Shown piece by piece: positions 52,517-61,124 of a DNA stretch of 64,000 bases; positions within the stretch are counted from its first letter, which is position 1; the number at the start of each line of letters is the position of its first letter. A program made the translations under genes and the position numbers. Below the pieces are notes generated by a model. That model made no database searches and was not told the DNA's origin. It saw only the letters and a list, made by a program, of their open reading frames with translations. The DNA is from Bacteroidota bacterium (GTDB taxonomy: Bacteria; Bacteroidota; Bacteroidia; Palsa-965). The DNA lies in contig JACQAM010000014.1 in assembly GCA_016194975.1 (NCBI GenBank), positions 58,350-122,349 of the forward strand, read 5' to 3'.

Positions 52517-53730
52517 GCGAATTCCCCCGATGCAATTTTATGAAGCCGGTACCATGATTTCACCTGGTTCGCGGCAATCTTCGAAAATCCTTTCACATCT
52601 TCACCAGTCCAGCCGTCATTCATTTCACCATAAGATCCTTTTTGTGCGGCCATGAGATCGAAAGGAGAACGAACGCCATCGAGTGTGAAATGTTCTTTCT
52701 TGAGTGTGACAAAAACTTTTCCACTCACCGATTGCTGTGTACTCGTGAGGAAATTTTCGATGTCGCGCAGGAGCGGTTCGTAGTACTGTCCTTCATGAAG
52801 AAAATTTCCGTAGAGCGCAGCGAGTTGATCTTTCTGAAAGAGCTGCCATTTACTCAGCACATGTTTCTCCAGCAGGTGATGTGCTTTAATAATGATAAGC
52901 GGCGCGGCGGCTTCGAATCCCACGCGGCCTTTTATCCCGATGATCGTATCGCCCACGTGAATGTCGCGCCCAATTCCGAAAGGAGCAGCGAGTGAATTCA
53001 AATGCAATATCGCGTCAACCGGAGAATCAAAATATTTTCCATCGACACCGATGAGTTCTCCTTTATTAAAATGCAATTCGGTTTTCTGCGGTTCTGTTTT
53101 TGTGATCTTGGTTGGAAAAGCATCAGCAGGGAGAGGCAACTCGGACGTGAGTGTTTCTTTTCCGCCGACAGAAGTTCCCCAGATCCCTTTGTTTACGGAA
53201 TATTCTGCTTTTTCAAAGTTCATTTTCACATTATGTTTTTTCAGAAAATCAATTTCCTGCTGACGTGAAAGTTTCAGATCGCGGATCGGCGTAACGATCT
53301 CCGCATCTTCGAGAAGAATATCGAGCAGCATATCGAAACGCACCTGATCATTTCCCGCGCCTGTACTCCCGTGCGAGATTGCGTGTATGCCCGTGTGCTG
53401 CGCATGTTCCGCGAGCAACATCGCTTGTGTTACACGCTCAGCGCTCACTGACAATGGATAAGTTCCGTTCTTGAGCACATTTCCGAAAACAAGAAACTTA
53501 ATGCAGGAATCATAGAATCGTTGCGCACCATCGATGACAGTAAATGTATTTACGCCGAGTGCATAAGCATGTTTTTCGATCGCTGTCAATTCTTCATTGG
53601 TAAATCCGCCGGTATTGATCGTCACTGCATGTACCTCATATTTTTTTTCTTCCCGCAACCAGATCGCGCAGAAACTCGTGTCGAGTCCGCCGCTGAAGGC
53701 TAATAGTACTTTGTTTTTGATAGTAGTCAT
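52513..53730 (-). CDS. argG: Argininosuccinate synthase
   Basis: 405 residues. ATP-pyrophosphatase loop SGGLDTSFCA (13-22), then ISHGSTGAGNDQVRFDM (about 116-132) for ATP and citrulline binding, and KAHHLLEKHVL at the C-terminal domain. Condenses citrulline and aspartate using ATP. Its position upstream of argC, early in the operon, is standard for Bacteroidota. Confidence 0.95.
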   Translation of the reverse strand: MTTIKNKVLLAFSGGLDTSFCAIWLREEKKYEVHAVTINTGGFTNEELTAIEKHAYALGVNTFTVIDGAQRFYDSCIKFLVFGNVLKNGTYPLSVSAERVTQAMLLAEHAQHTGIHAISHGSTGAGNDQVRFDMLLDILLEDAEIVTPIRDLKLSRQQEIDFLKKHNVKMNFEKAEYSVNKGIWGTSVGGKETLTSELPLPADAFPTKITKTEPQKTELHFNKGELIGVDGKYFDSPVDAILHLNSLAAPFGIGRDIHVGDTIIGIKGRVGFEAAAPLIIIKAHHLLEKHVLSKWQLFQKDQLAALYGNFLHEGQYYEPLLRDIENFLTSTQQSVSGKVFVTLKKEHFTLDGVRSPFDLMAAQKGSYGEMNDGWTGEDVKGFSKIAANQVKSWYRLHKIASGEFA

Positions 53731-53824
53731 GTGATGGATATTAGTTGTTGGTGTTTACTATAACGGAGTGATGAGTTAAGAGCGACGAGTTATGAGTTGC
53801 GAATCGGTACAAATTGCTAATCGC
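53731..53824. repeat. GAGTTATGAG inverted repeat between argA-like and argG
   Basis: The spacer contains GTGATGAGTTAAGAGCGACGAGTTATGAG on the left (described by parts) and CTCATAACTTATCACTTATCAC on the right, an imperfect inverted repeat. It may attenuate or process the operon RNA, or simply be an intergenic stutter element. Confidence 0.55.
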
Positions 53825-54484
53825 TCATAACTTATCACTTATCACTATCCTGCTTCGCAGGAGGACATTTTTCTTGAAGCGCAGCCATCTTTCATAGAGC
53901 TTTGATTTTTTCCGGAACGATTCTTTTGTATTTATTTTTTTATCAGCCGGATCATACAGCATTGCAGTGCACAAACAATTCTTCCGCTCTTTGTTTTTAA
54001 GAATTTCAAAATTCACACAGCTTTCGCAACCTTTCCAGAATTGTTCATCGCCGGTGAGTTCAGAATACGTCACCGGTTCGTAACCTAATTCAGAATTTAT
54101 TTTCATTACGGCAAGGCCGGTAGTGAGCCCGAAAATTTTCGAGTCGGGATATTTTTCCTGCGAGAGTTCAAATATTTTTTTCTTGATCTGCCGCGCAAGT
54201 CCGCTCTTGCGGAACGCAGGGGCAACAATGAGCCCCGAATTTGCAACGTAGGTTCCGTGGCTCCACGTTTCGATGTAACAGAATCCGGCCCACTCATTTT
54301 TTTCCGTGAGCGCGATCACTGCTTTCCCTTCGAGAATTTTTTTCACAATGTATTCGGGCGAACGGCGCGCAATGCCGGTGCCCCGCGCTTTTGCCGAGTC
54401 GGCCATTTCTTCGCAGATCTTTTCTGCGTGTGTAATGTGTAATGCACTTGCAACGAGTACATGCACCTGCGTGTTATTTTCCAT
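53825..54484 (-). CDS. GNAT acetyltransferase, likely Bacteroidota-type N-acylglutamate synthase
   Basis: 219 residues, GNAT fold. Acetyl-CoA loop LIVAPAFRKSGLARQIKKKIFEL (the R-x-x-G-x-A core), with ELGYEPVTYSELTGDEQFWKGCESC toward the C-terminus. The gene starts the arg operon and its position and length match the acyltransferase that replaces classical ArgA in this phylum. It would acylate glutamate with acetyl- or succinyl-CoA. Three Cys in CESC/CLC could be metal-related. Function is inferred from context and fold only. Confidence 0.8.
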   Translation of the reverse strand: MENNTQVHVLVASALHITHAEKICEEMADSAKARGTGIARRSPEYIVKKILEGKAVIALTEKNEWAGFCYIETWSHGTYVANSGLIVAPAFRKSGLARQIKKKIFELSQEKYPDSKIFGLTTGLAVMKINSELGYEPVTYSELTGDEQFWKGCESCVNFEILKNKERKNCLCTAMLYDPADKKINTKESFRKKSKLYERWLRFKKNVLLRSRIVISDKL

Positions 54485-54740
54485 TGGAATTACACGATTG
54501 TGTTCCGCATTTTTTTAGCAGAACGGGTTGAACAATGATCAGCTGAGTGACCGTGAACAGAATGATAAGTGGGAACGGCACGTAGCCGTAAATAGAAATG
54601 ACCTTGCAGGATCAGATCCTTGAGCGGTAGAACCTCCTCGGGCAGGAAGGAATTACATTCGTCAGTGAAACATAGCGCAGACGGTTCACAGAAACCATCT
54701 TCGTGATCATAGAGATCGCCATGCAGAGAAGGTGTTTCAT
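54474..54740 (-). pseudogene. Possible broken small membrane-protein gene with one in-frame TGA
   Basis: On the minus strand, ATG at 54740 opens an 89-codon frame broken by one TGA (54614-54612). The second half encodes a plausible membrane helix (YGYVPFPLIILFTVTQLIIV) and a short Cys-rich end, overlapping the start of the argA-like gene. The N-terminal half is unremarkable. It may be chance or a decayed gene; a readthrough protein seems unlikely. Confidence 0.2.
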
Positions 54741-54926
54741 TTCACCTGTTGTGTTTGGTTGCCTGCCCGCAGAAGCGGGTCGAAGGCGGGTTTGACGAGT
54801 ACCTGCGTTATTCCGCGCAGATTTTTTTACCGGCGCAAATGTTGCGATTATTTTTTTAATATTCCAAAAATATTTATCAGGGTAGTACGAAATACGAAAT
54901 CCCGAATTAATTCGGGATTTCGTACT
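54485..54926. other. 442-bp region upstream of the arginine operon
   Basis: No intact gene. It contains the broken frame at 54474-54740, a CCCGC-AGAA-GCGGG hairpin (about 54767-54780), a minus-strand -7-like box TATTTTTG (54872-54865), and the 30-bp palindrome at 54894-54923. An arginine-responsive site was not recognised. Confidence 0.4.
54894..54923. terminator. 30-bp perfect palindrome after the patatin gene, terminator-like
   Basis: Centred on TCCCGAATTAATTCGGGA (54900-54917), extended by ACGAAA/TTTCGT on each side. It sits 3 bp beyond the patatin-like gene stop. No long T-run follows, so termination may be weak. Fourth copy of the TCCCGAA family. Confidence 0.6.
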
Positions 54927-57278
54927 CTAGTCCATGGCTTTCCTGTTGAAAATAATGTATCCGAAGTTGAACATGAAACTCCACGGGTATGCTTTCGTGC
55001 TGTAATAATTCACGTTAAAACTCACGGGGCCCAGAGGAGAATTCCAGACCAGGGCAGAAGAACCGATGTAATGAATGGAAGATATGGCGAGTGGCGCAGT
55101 GAAGTATGCCGTGTGCGCGGTTGTGTTTTCACGGATCTCCTGGTAAGGGGCGAATACATAACCTTCGATACGCAGGTCAATATTTTTTTGAATGACGAAA
55201 ATACTTTTCAATCCTGCGCCCGCATATTGATACGCCCTGAATTCGGGAATGAAATACGTTTGACTTTCAGGCGTAGGATTGAATGCCGGTGCATAAAGAG
55301 CAGTGGAAGTGTAATTGTGAAATAACGGCTGCGATGAATAAACTGCTTCGCCGTAAAATCCGAGCCGCCATCTTCCACGCTCTTTGAAATAGGTATCGTA
55401 AGTAAGACGGAACTGCAACCAATCGTGAATGTGCCGGTAAGGATCCTGTCCTGTTGCAGTGGTTCCTGGTTTGAAAAATTCTTCCGCGTAAACGTATCTT
55501 GCTTTGAAAGAAAAATAAGTTCCTGAAGTTGCAAACTGTTTTCGGTTCAATGTATTTCTTTCATAAAGTAAATGTGAAGAGGAACCGGTGAGATCAGTCC
55601 GGTCTGTTGTGTCCGTAGAGGTGAATTGCGCGGTTTGGTAATAAAGATCGCGCACGAAGATTGCCCCGCTGCTTAAAACAATTCTTCCTTTGTTGCGCAC
55701 GGGAAATCCCATTCCCATTTCTTCATAACGATCGATCTGGATAAGATAAGGCGGACGCGTATCGACAAAATAAACAGGAGTGCTCCGGTAATAATCAAAT
55801 CGGTCCCAGGTGAAGATCGGTTCGAAGTAAAAAGGCAAACGTGTTGGAAAATCGATGCGCGCACGCACCTGCGCCGACTGGTACAATTTTCCGAAGTATG
55901 CATTTCCATTGAGTGCGATGGAAGGATTATTCAGAATGTTGTATTGCAGTCCAACGAATCCCATACTGATCTGCCGGTTGGAAAAATCGCCGCCAAGCTG
56001 TGTAAAAATATTTTTTTCTTTTTTGATGGTGAGATCGAGATCATAATAGCCGGTGAGTTTATTGTAATGCGCCACAGGGAAAATGGATTGTATCTTATCG
56101 TCTGATGCGAGGCGGAAGTAAGCGGGTTTGAGTGTGGCAATGTCCACGTAACTTTTTTTATGCAGCAATAATTTCGTCACATAATTCACCTGTCGCTTTT
56201 TCATTCCCGGGCCTTCGATGTTGATCTGGTCAAAAATAATGTGCGGTTCTTTTGCTTTGAATGCAGCACGCCGTGCCGCCAGATCTTTCGGATCGCTTCG
56301 TTTTTCTACATTGAATTTTATTTCATCGATCTTGCGCATCGTCGCTGCATAACCGCTGTCAATGACACGTTGCGGATCATCGAAATTGAAAAGCCCTATC
56401 CAGTCGGCGCTTGGTTGTATCACCACGCCATTCTCGCATTTCGGATTGAAATCGGTTTTACTCGTGAGCATGGCGCGTATCTGCGAAAGAAGATTATCCT
56501 CATCCGGATCGGGAAATTCAGAAGCCACATTGCTGCCGATAATGAAATCGGGGAAAAAATCCTGGTACATCACATCGGCTGGAAAATTATTGTAGAGTCC
56601 GCCGTCGAATAAAAGTTTTCCATTCACGCGGATCGGTTTTAAATAAAACGGGTACGACATGGAAGCGCGCACTGCAACACCGAGATCCCCGTCTTTGAAA
56701 ACCACCGAACTTTTCGAAACCACATCGGAAGCCACGCAACGGAACGGAATGAAAAGAGAATCGAAATTATAATTCGCAGCGGCCGATGCCCCGGCAGTAT
56801 TTTCCATCAACGCAAAATCCATTTGCACCGGAGAAATTAAATTCGTCGGCAAGTTGGTGACGAGCGACGTATCAAGCGAAAGTTTGAACGTGACCCAGGA
56901 AGCATTATCATCTTTTTTCTTGAAATAATAAACCTGGTCGGGCTGGAAAACTCCTGTTGCCCAACTTTTGAAATCATCAGACTTCACGAGCGTTTCTATT
57001 TCTGTTGGTGTGTATCCCATGGTGTACAAACAACCGACGAGCGCGCCCATGGAAGTTCCGCAGATGTAATCGATTGGAATATTATTTTCCTCGAGCGCTT
57101 TGAGCACGCCTATGTGCGCGAGGCCGGAAGCGCCGCCACCACTGAGCACCACACCCACTTTTTCTACGGGCACATCAACAGGCCCTACTTGCACAGGCGC
57201 GCGGTCAATGACGATCTGCGAAGAAAGCCGCAGACAGAAAAAAAAGAGGATGGAAAAAAGAAGAAAAATTCGCGTCAT
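54927..57278 (-). CDS. Outer-membrane patatin-like phospholipase with C-terminal beta-barrel
   Basis: 783 residues. Signal peptide at 1-21. Patatin domain at about 40-340: oxyanion GGGASG (47-52), nucleophile Ser76 in GTSMG, and catalytic Asp225 in DGG. A POTRA-like region at about 350-415 and an Omp85/surface-antigen-type barrel from about 430 to the C-terminus, ending in FNFGYIIFN. The layout matches PlpD-type type Vd proteins and the Bacteroidota patatin-BamA-like group, where the barrel holds or exports the lipase. Substrate unknown. Confidence 0.9.
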   Translation of the reverse strand: MTRIFLLFSILFFFCLRLSSQIVIDRAPVQVGPVDVPVEKVGVVLSGGGASGLAHIGVLKALEENNIPIDYICGTSMGALVGCLYTMGYTPTEIETLVKSDDFKSWATGVFQPDQVYYFKKKDDNASWVTFKLSLDTSLVTNLPTNLISPVQMDFALMENTAGASAAANYNFDSLFIPFRCVASDVVSKSSVVFKDGDLGVAVRASMSYPFYLKPIRVNGKLLFDGGLYNNFPADVMYQDFFPDFIIGSNVASEFPDPDEDNLLSQIRAMLTSKTDFNPKCENGVVIQPSADWIGLFNFDDPQRVIDSGYAATMRKIDEIKFNVEKRSDPKDLAARRAAFKAKEPHIIFDQINIEGPGMKKRQVNYVTKLLLHKKSYVDIATLKPAYFRLASDDKIQSIFPVAHYNKLTGYYDLDLTIKKEKNIFTQLGGDFSNRQISMGFVGLQYNILNNPSIALNGNAYFGKLYQSAQVRARIDFPTRLPFYFEPIFTWDRFDYYRSTPVYFVDTRPPYLIQIDRYEEMGMGFPVRNKGRIVLSSGAIFVRDLYYQTAQFTSTDTTDRTDLTGSSSHLLYERNTLNRKQFATSGTYFSFKARYVYAEEFFKPGTTATGQDPYRHIHDWLQFRLTYDTYFKERGRWRLGFYGEAVYSSQPLFHNYTSTALYAPAFNPTPESQTYFIPEFRAYQYAGAGLKSIFVIQKNIDLRIEGYVFAPYQEIRENTTAHTAYFTAPLAISSIHYIGSSALVWNSPLGPVSFNVNYYSTKAYPWSFMFNFGYIIFNRKAMD

Positions 57279-57314
57279 TTCACTTTGTTGTAGCGAGGAG
57301 TAAAGTTACGAAAT

Positions 57315-58106
57315 TCACACCGCGCTCATTACCTCCATAAAATACTGCGGCGAATGCATGAGCCGCGATCCGTACCAGGAAAAAAGTTCTCCGTCCACGA
57401 GTAGAATTTTCGCTTGCGGTAAAACAGCATTCAATTCTGCAATATGTTTTTCTTTGAACGGATAAGGTTCGGAAGAAAGAAAGATCACTTCAGGATTTTT
57501 TTCGGAAAGATCGTCAAGCGTTATTTCAGGATAACGGTTTTTTTCATTGGCAAAAACATTTTCAAATCCGCAGAGCGAAAGAAGATGATCAATGAACGTA
57601 TCTTTTCCTGCGGCCATCCAGGGTTTTTTCCAGATGAAATATGCGATCTTTTTCTTTTTCAGTTCCGGTTTGTTTGCTTTGAAATTTTCGAAACGGAAAG
57701 CGATCTCCGAAAATATTTTTCTCGCCTCAATGGTTTTTCCCGTCACTTCTCCCATCGCACGTATCATTGCATACGCATCCGCAAGTGTGCGCACATCACT
57801 CACCCACACGGGATATTTTTTCATCAGCAATTCTACCTGTTCTTTTTCATTCTCTTCTTTATTCGCAATGATGAGATCGGGTTGCAGCGCGTCAATTTTT
57901 TTCAAATCGATTTGTTTCGTTCCGCCCACACGCGTTTTATTCCTGAACCAGTTTTCCGGGTGAATACAGAATTTTGTGATGCCCACCACTTCATCTTCCA
58001 AACCGAGATCGAAAAGCAATTCTGTTTGTGATGGAACCAATGAAATTATCCGTGAAGGAATTTTCTCCAGTGAAATAATTCGCCCGGTCTGATCCGTGTA
58101 CTTCAT
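57315..58106 (-). CDS. Helical-backbone metal receptor / BtuF-like substrate-binding protein
   Basis: 263 residues with the two-lobe fold of cobalamin/siderophore-binding proteins (SLVPSQTELLFDLGLEDEVVGIT, then ALQPDLIIANKEENEK). Unlike periplasmic members there is no signal peptide or lipobox; the N-terminus starts in the domain, and no membrane or ATPase partner is adjacent. Orphan cytoplasmic-type members of this family occur in Bacteroidota, with unclear roles. I therefore do not claim a transport function. Confidence 0.8.
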   Translation of the reverse strand: MKYTDQTGRIISLEKIPSRIISLVPSQTELLFDLGLEDEVVGITKFCIHPENWFRNKTRVGGTKQIDLKKIDALQPDLIIANKEENEKEQVELLMKKYPVWVSDVRTLADAYAMIRAMGEVTGKTIEARKIFSEIAFRFENFKANKPELKKKKIAYFIWKKPWMAAGKDTFIDHLLSLCGFENVFANEKNRYPEITLDDLSEKNPEVIFLSSEPYPFKEKHIAELNAVLPQAKILLVDGELFSWYGSRLMHSPQYFMEVMSAV

Positions 58107-58244
58107 TCAACGATTCAATTATTTAATAATTCAATGATTCAACGATTCAAAAAAGCCCGGCAGTTAAATTTCAATTGAAAAGAGTAACCACCATTCGGAT
58201 ATTCGCGCATCAGTAAAATCCGTAATCCGTAATCCGTAATCTGT
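58107..58244. repeat. Stutter repeats upstream of the 58-bp duplication
   Basis: ATTCAACGATTCAA units at about 58107-58160 and CCGTAATC units at about 58215-58240. No gene. Confidence 0.5.
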
Positions 58245-58360
58245 ACATCTGCTCAATCTGTAATCTGAGTCTCCGTATTATTTGTAATCTTCCCTGATCC
58301 TCACATCTGCTCAATCTGTAATCTGAGTCTCCGTATTATTTGTAATCTTCCCTGATCCTC
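58245..58360. repeat. Perfect 58-bp tandem duplication behind namZ
   Basis: Two identical copies, 58245-58302 and 58303-58360, each starting ACATCTGCTCAATCTG and ending CTTCCCTGATCCTC. The second ends one base before the namZ stop triplet. Each copy holds TTGTAATCTTCC and AATCTGTAATCTG, linking it to the AATCTGT family at 11037-11160. Confidence 0.9.
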
Positions 58361-58361
58361 C

Positions 58362-59570
58362 CTACTCAAAGTCTTCGTACAACAGATATTTTTTCCTTGT
58401 CACTTTGAATTTTGCAAGAGCAGGTTTCCAGCCCGAGCGGATCTGCTCTTCTGTTTTTCCCTCTATAATTTGCTGACGGAGATCTTTTGTTCCTGCAAGA
58501 CGTTCAAAAAAATCATTGAAGAAATCTGTTTTATCTGCCATGTCTTTGTAACAACCCAACAACCAGAAAAGATAAATTCCTTTGTAATCGCGCACGTACA
58601 ACGTCGCAAATTCATGCAAGTCGTGGCCGTAACATACTTTTCCATTGTAGAGCGGATCTTTTGCGCCCGGTTTCGGGGAAGGAGTGAAAGTGAAATTTGC
58701 ATTTTTCAGATCGGGATGGCCCACCACCTGGAAAGGAAGATCGGTGCCGCGGCCAATGCTCATGACCGTTCCTTCGAAAAGACAAAGCGACGGATACAAA
58801 TAAACAGCAGCCATGTTCGGTAAATTCGGAGAAGGTGCGATCGGTAATTGGTACCAGTCCGTGTGATCATAATTTATGCACTCCACATATTTAAGATCGC
58901 ACTGCACACCATTCGTCAGCCACTTTTCTCCATTGACCATTTTCGCATATTCAGCGATGGTCATTCCATAAACAATAGGCACAGGAAATTGTCCGACAAA
59001 AGATTTGTATTGCGGATCGAGCACCGGCCCATCCACATAATATCCGTTCGGATCCGGGCGATCGAGAACGACAAAAGTTTTTTTCTGTTCAGCACACGCT
59101 TCCATCACGTACGACATGGTGGTGATATAAGTATAAAAACGGCAACCCACATCCTGTATATCGTAAACCACAATGTCGATTCCTTTGAGATCGGTGGCAG
59201 TAGGTTTCAGGTGATCGCCATAGAGAGAGATTACGGGCAAACCGGTTTTTTTGTCTTTAAAATTTGTAACGTTCTCACCATTATCGGCATCGCCGCGCAA
59301 GCCGTGTTCAGGACAGAATATTTTTTTCACTTTTATTTTCAGCGCAAGGAGTGTGTCCACGAGATGCGTGGAATTGATCATCGAAGTCTGGTTGGCAACA
59401 ATGGCAACATTTTTTCCTTTCAGCCACGGCAGGTAAACATCGGTCCGTTCGGCGCCGGTAGTAATGTCGGCATCCGTTTTTTCAATGTTCTGTTTCGAAT
59501 GAATGACGATCTGCGCAGGAAGTACCAGGGAAAAAATAACAAGTAAAAAAATAAATGCAGTAGTTCTCAT
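58362..59570 (-). CDS. namZ: DUF1343 exo-beta-N-acetylmuramidase
   Basis: 402 residues from ATG 59570. The longer frame adds 28 residues that are encoded by a GGAGTTGGGAGT-type repeat. Signal peptide at about 1-19 (ends LPAQ), so the enzyme is exported. The family core NVAIVANQTSMIN, FCPEHGLRGDADNGE, LYGDHLKPTATDLKGIDIVVYDIQDVGCRFYTY, and APSPNLPN is well conserved with DUF1343/NamZ proteins, which release terminal MurNAc from peptidoglycan-derived glycan. Likely used in wall recycling. A 58-bp tandem repeat abuts the stop. Confidence 0.93.
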   Translation of the reverse strand: MRTTAFIFLLVIFSLVLPAQIVIHSKQNIEKTDADITTGAERTDVYLPWLKGKNVAIVANQTSMINSTHLVDTLLALKIKVKKIFCPEHGLRGDADNGENVTNFKDKKTGLPVISLYGDHLKPTATDLKGIDIVVYDIQDVGCRFYTYITTMSYVMEACAEQKKTFVVLDRPDPNGYYVDGPVLDPQYKSFVGQFPVPIVYGMTIAEYAKMVNGEKWLTNGVQCDLKYVECINYDHTDWYQLPIAPSPNLPNMAAVYLYPSLCLFEGTVMSIGRGTDLPFQVVGHPDLKNANFTFTPSPKPGAKDPLYNGKVCYGHDLHEFATLYVRDYKGIYLFWLLGCYKDMADKTDFFNDFFERLAGTKDLRQQIIEGKTEEQIRSGWKPALAKFKVTRKKYLLYEDFE

Positions 59571-59743
59571 TGGTGTTTGCGGTGTGAAAGTAGGAAAAAG
59601 TTGGGAGTCCGGAGTCGGGGGTTCAGCGTTAAGATGCATGGGTAAGAATTGCAAATATCAGTCCAATCCCAGGAGCATTATTTCCCATTTGCTGATTCCA
59701 TACTCCCAACTCTTATCTCCGAACTCCCTGCTATCTTTACACG

Positions 59744-60970
59744 ATGTATTTCGAACGGCTCATTGCAGCGCGCATGCTGGCGCAAACGGATACGAGCGGA
59801 CGCATGTCGCGCCCCATTGTGCGTGTAGCGGTCGCGGGTATAGCTGTGGGAATGGCGGTGATGATACTCACGCTTGCGGTGATGAACGGATTTCAGAATG
59901 CAATTGAGCGCAAGGTGATCGGTTTCGGTTCGCACATTCAGATCACAGGATTCAATAACAATACTTCTTTCGAAACGGATTCCATCAATAGAAATCAGCC
60001 GACGGTGGAAGCGCTGAAAAAATTTCCGGAGATCCGCCACGTTCAGGTTTTTGCAACGAAGGCGGGCATCATCAAAGCAGGCGACCAGTTGATGGGAGTG
60101 GTATTGAAAGGTGTGGACCGCGATTTCGACTGGGATTTTTTCAAACAGAATCTGAAAGAAGGAAAAATTCTTACGCTGCCCGACACGATCTCCGATGGAA
60201 TAATTGTTTCGCGATACATTGCCGACAAGTTGAATTTAAAATTAGGCAAGAAGATCAAAATGTTTTTTCTGAAGGGGAATACAACGAGGCCGAGATCTTT
60301 TCATGTTACCGGAATTTATGAAACCGGATTGACGGACGGATACGACGATCGTTTCATTATTTGCGACATCCGGCAGGTGCAGCGGCTTAACGATTGGGAT
60401 TTCAATACCGTGGCAGGGTTCGAAGTTTTAGTGAATAACTATAATGATCTTGAAAAAGCGACAGAAAATGTGAATGATGCAATCGATATCAATTTAAATG
60501 CGCAGAGCATACGCGAACTCACGCCTGAAATATTTTCCTGGCTCGATGTGCTCAACATCAATGCGCTCATCATTATCGTGCTCATGCTTTTTGTAAGTGC
60601 GATAAACATGATCTCGGCGCTCATTATTTTAATTCTCGACCGCACGAATATGATTGGAACATTGAAAGCGCTCGGTGCGACGAATAATAATATCAGGAAG
60701 ATTTTTCTCTCGCATGCATTTCGCCTCATTGGGCTTGGTATGATCTTAGGGAATGCGATCGGATTGATTTTATGCTGGATCCAATATAAATTTCAATTGG
60801 TTTCGCTCGACCAGGAAAGTTATTATGTAAAAACAGTTCCGATAGAGATCAACTGGTGGCATTTTATTTTACTGAACATTGTGACTATAGTTATTTGCCA
60901 GCTCGCGTTGTTTCTTCCTTCGCTTATTGTAACAAGAATTTCCCCGGTACGGGCAATCAGGTTCAGTTGA
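59744..60970 (+). CDS. LolC/LolE-like FtsX-family ABC transporter permease
   Basis: 408 residues. One membrane helix near the N-terminus (about 25-45, IVRVAVAGIAVGMAVMILTLAVMNGF), a large periplasmic domain (about 50-265) and three C-terminal helices (about 270-400). The permease fold and length match the LolC/E family that extracts lipoproteins from the inner membrane, with no ATPase (LolD) gene in this window. The predicted topology is complete. Confidence 0.85.
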   Translation: MYFERLIAARMLAQTDTSGRMSRPIVRVAVAGIAVGMAVMILTLAVMNGFQNAIERKVIGFGSHIQITGFNNNTSFETDSINRNQPTVEALKKFPEIRHVQVFATKAGIIKAGDQLMGVVLKGVDRDFDWDFFKQNLKEGKILTLPDTISDGIIVSRYIADKLNLKLGKKIKMFFLKGNTTRPRSFHVTGIYETGLTDGYDDRFIICDIRQVQRLNDWDFNTVAGFEVLVNNYNDLEKATENVNDAIDINLNAQSIRELTPEIFSWLDVLNINALIIIVLMLFVSAINMISALIILILDRTNMIGTLKALGATNNNIRKIFLSHAFRLIGLGMILGNAIGLILCWIQYKFQLVSLDQESYYVKTVPIEINWWHFILLNIVTIVICQLALFLPSLIVTRISPVRAIRFS

Positions 60971-61014
60971 GAAAGGAGCAATGAGAATTAAATGAGCCGA
61001 ACCAAATTTCCTAA

Positions 61015-61057
61015 CCCCGATGGAAGCGCTTTGCCGCGCAATAGCGACAGCGGGAAC
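61015..61057. repeat. Dispersed repeat CCCCGATGGAAGCG...ACAGCGGGAAC, copy 2
   Basis: CCCCGATGGAAGCGCTTT at the left and GACAGCGGGAAC at the right with a short GC-rich centre; same outer sequence as 20754-20806. Confidence 0.75.
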
Positions 61058-61124
61058 ACAGGTATTTTGAAACACCGCCGCCGCCGTTCCAAAAAACTTA
61101 TCTTTGCTTTCCAAATTTTTCCCA

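Noticed and set aside
58245..58360. CRISPR or regulatory array
   Set aside because: Only two perfect head-to-tail copies without spacers.
58107..58361. Cobalamin riboswitch near the BtuF-like gene
   Set aside because: No B12-box GCCACTG or similar is present; the region is repeat DNA and lies upstream of that minus-strand gene only as short stutters.
58848..59546. 232-codon plus-strand frame antisense to namZ
   Set aside because: Opposite-strand shadow of a conserved exported enzyme.
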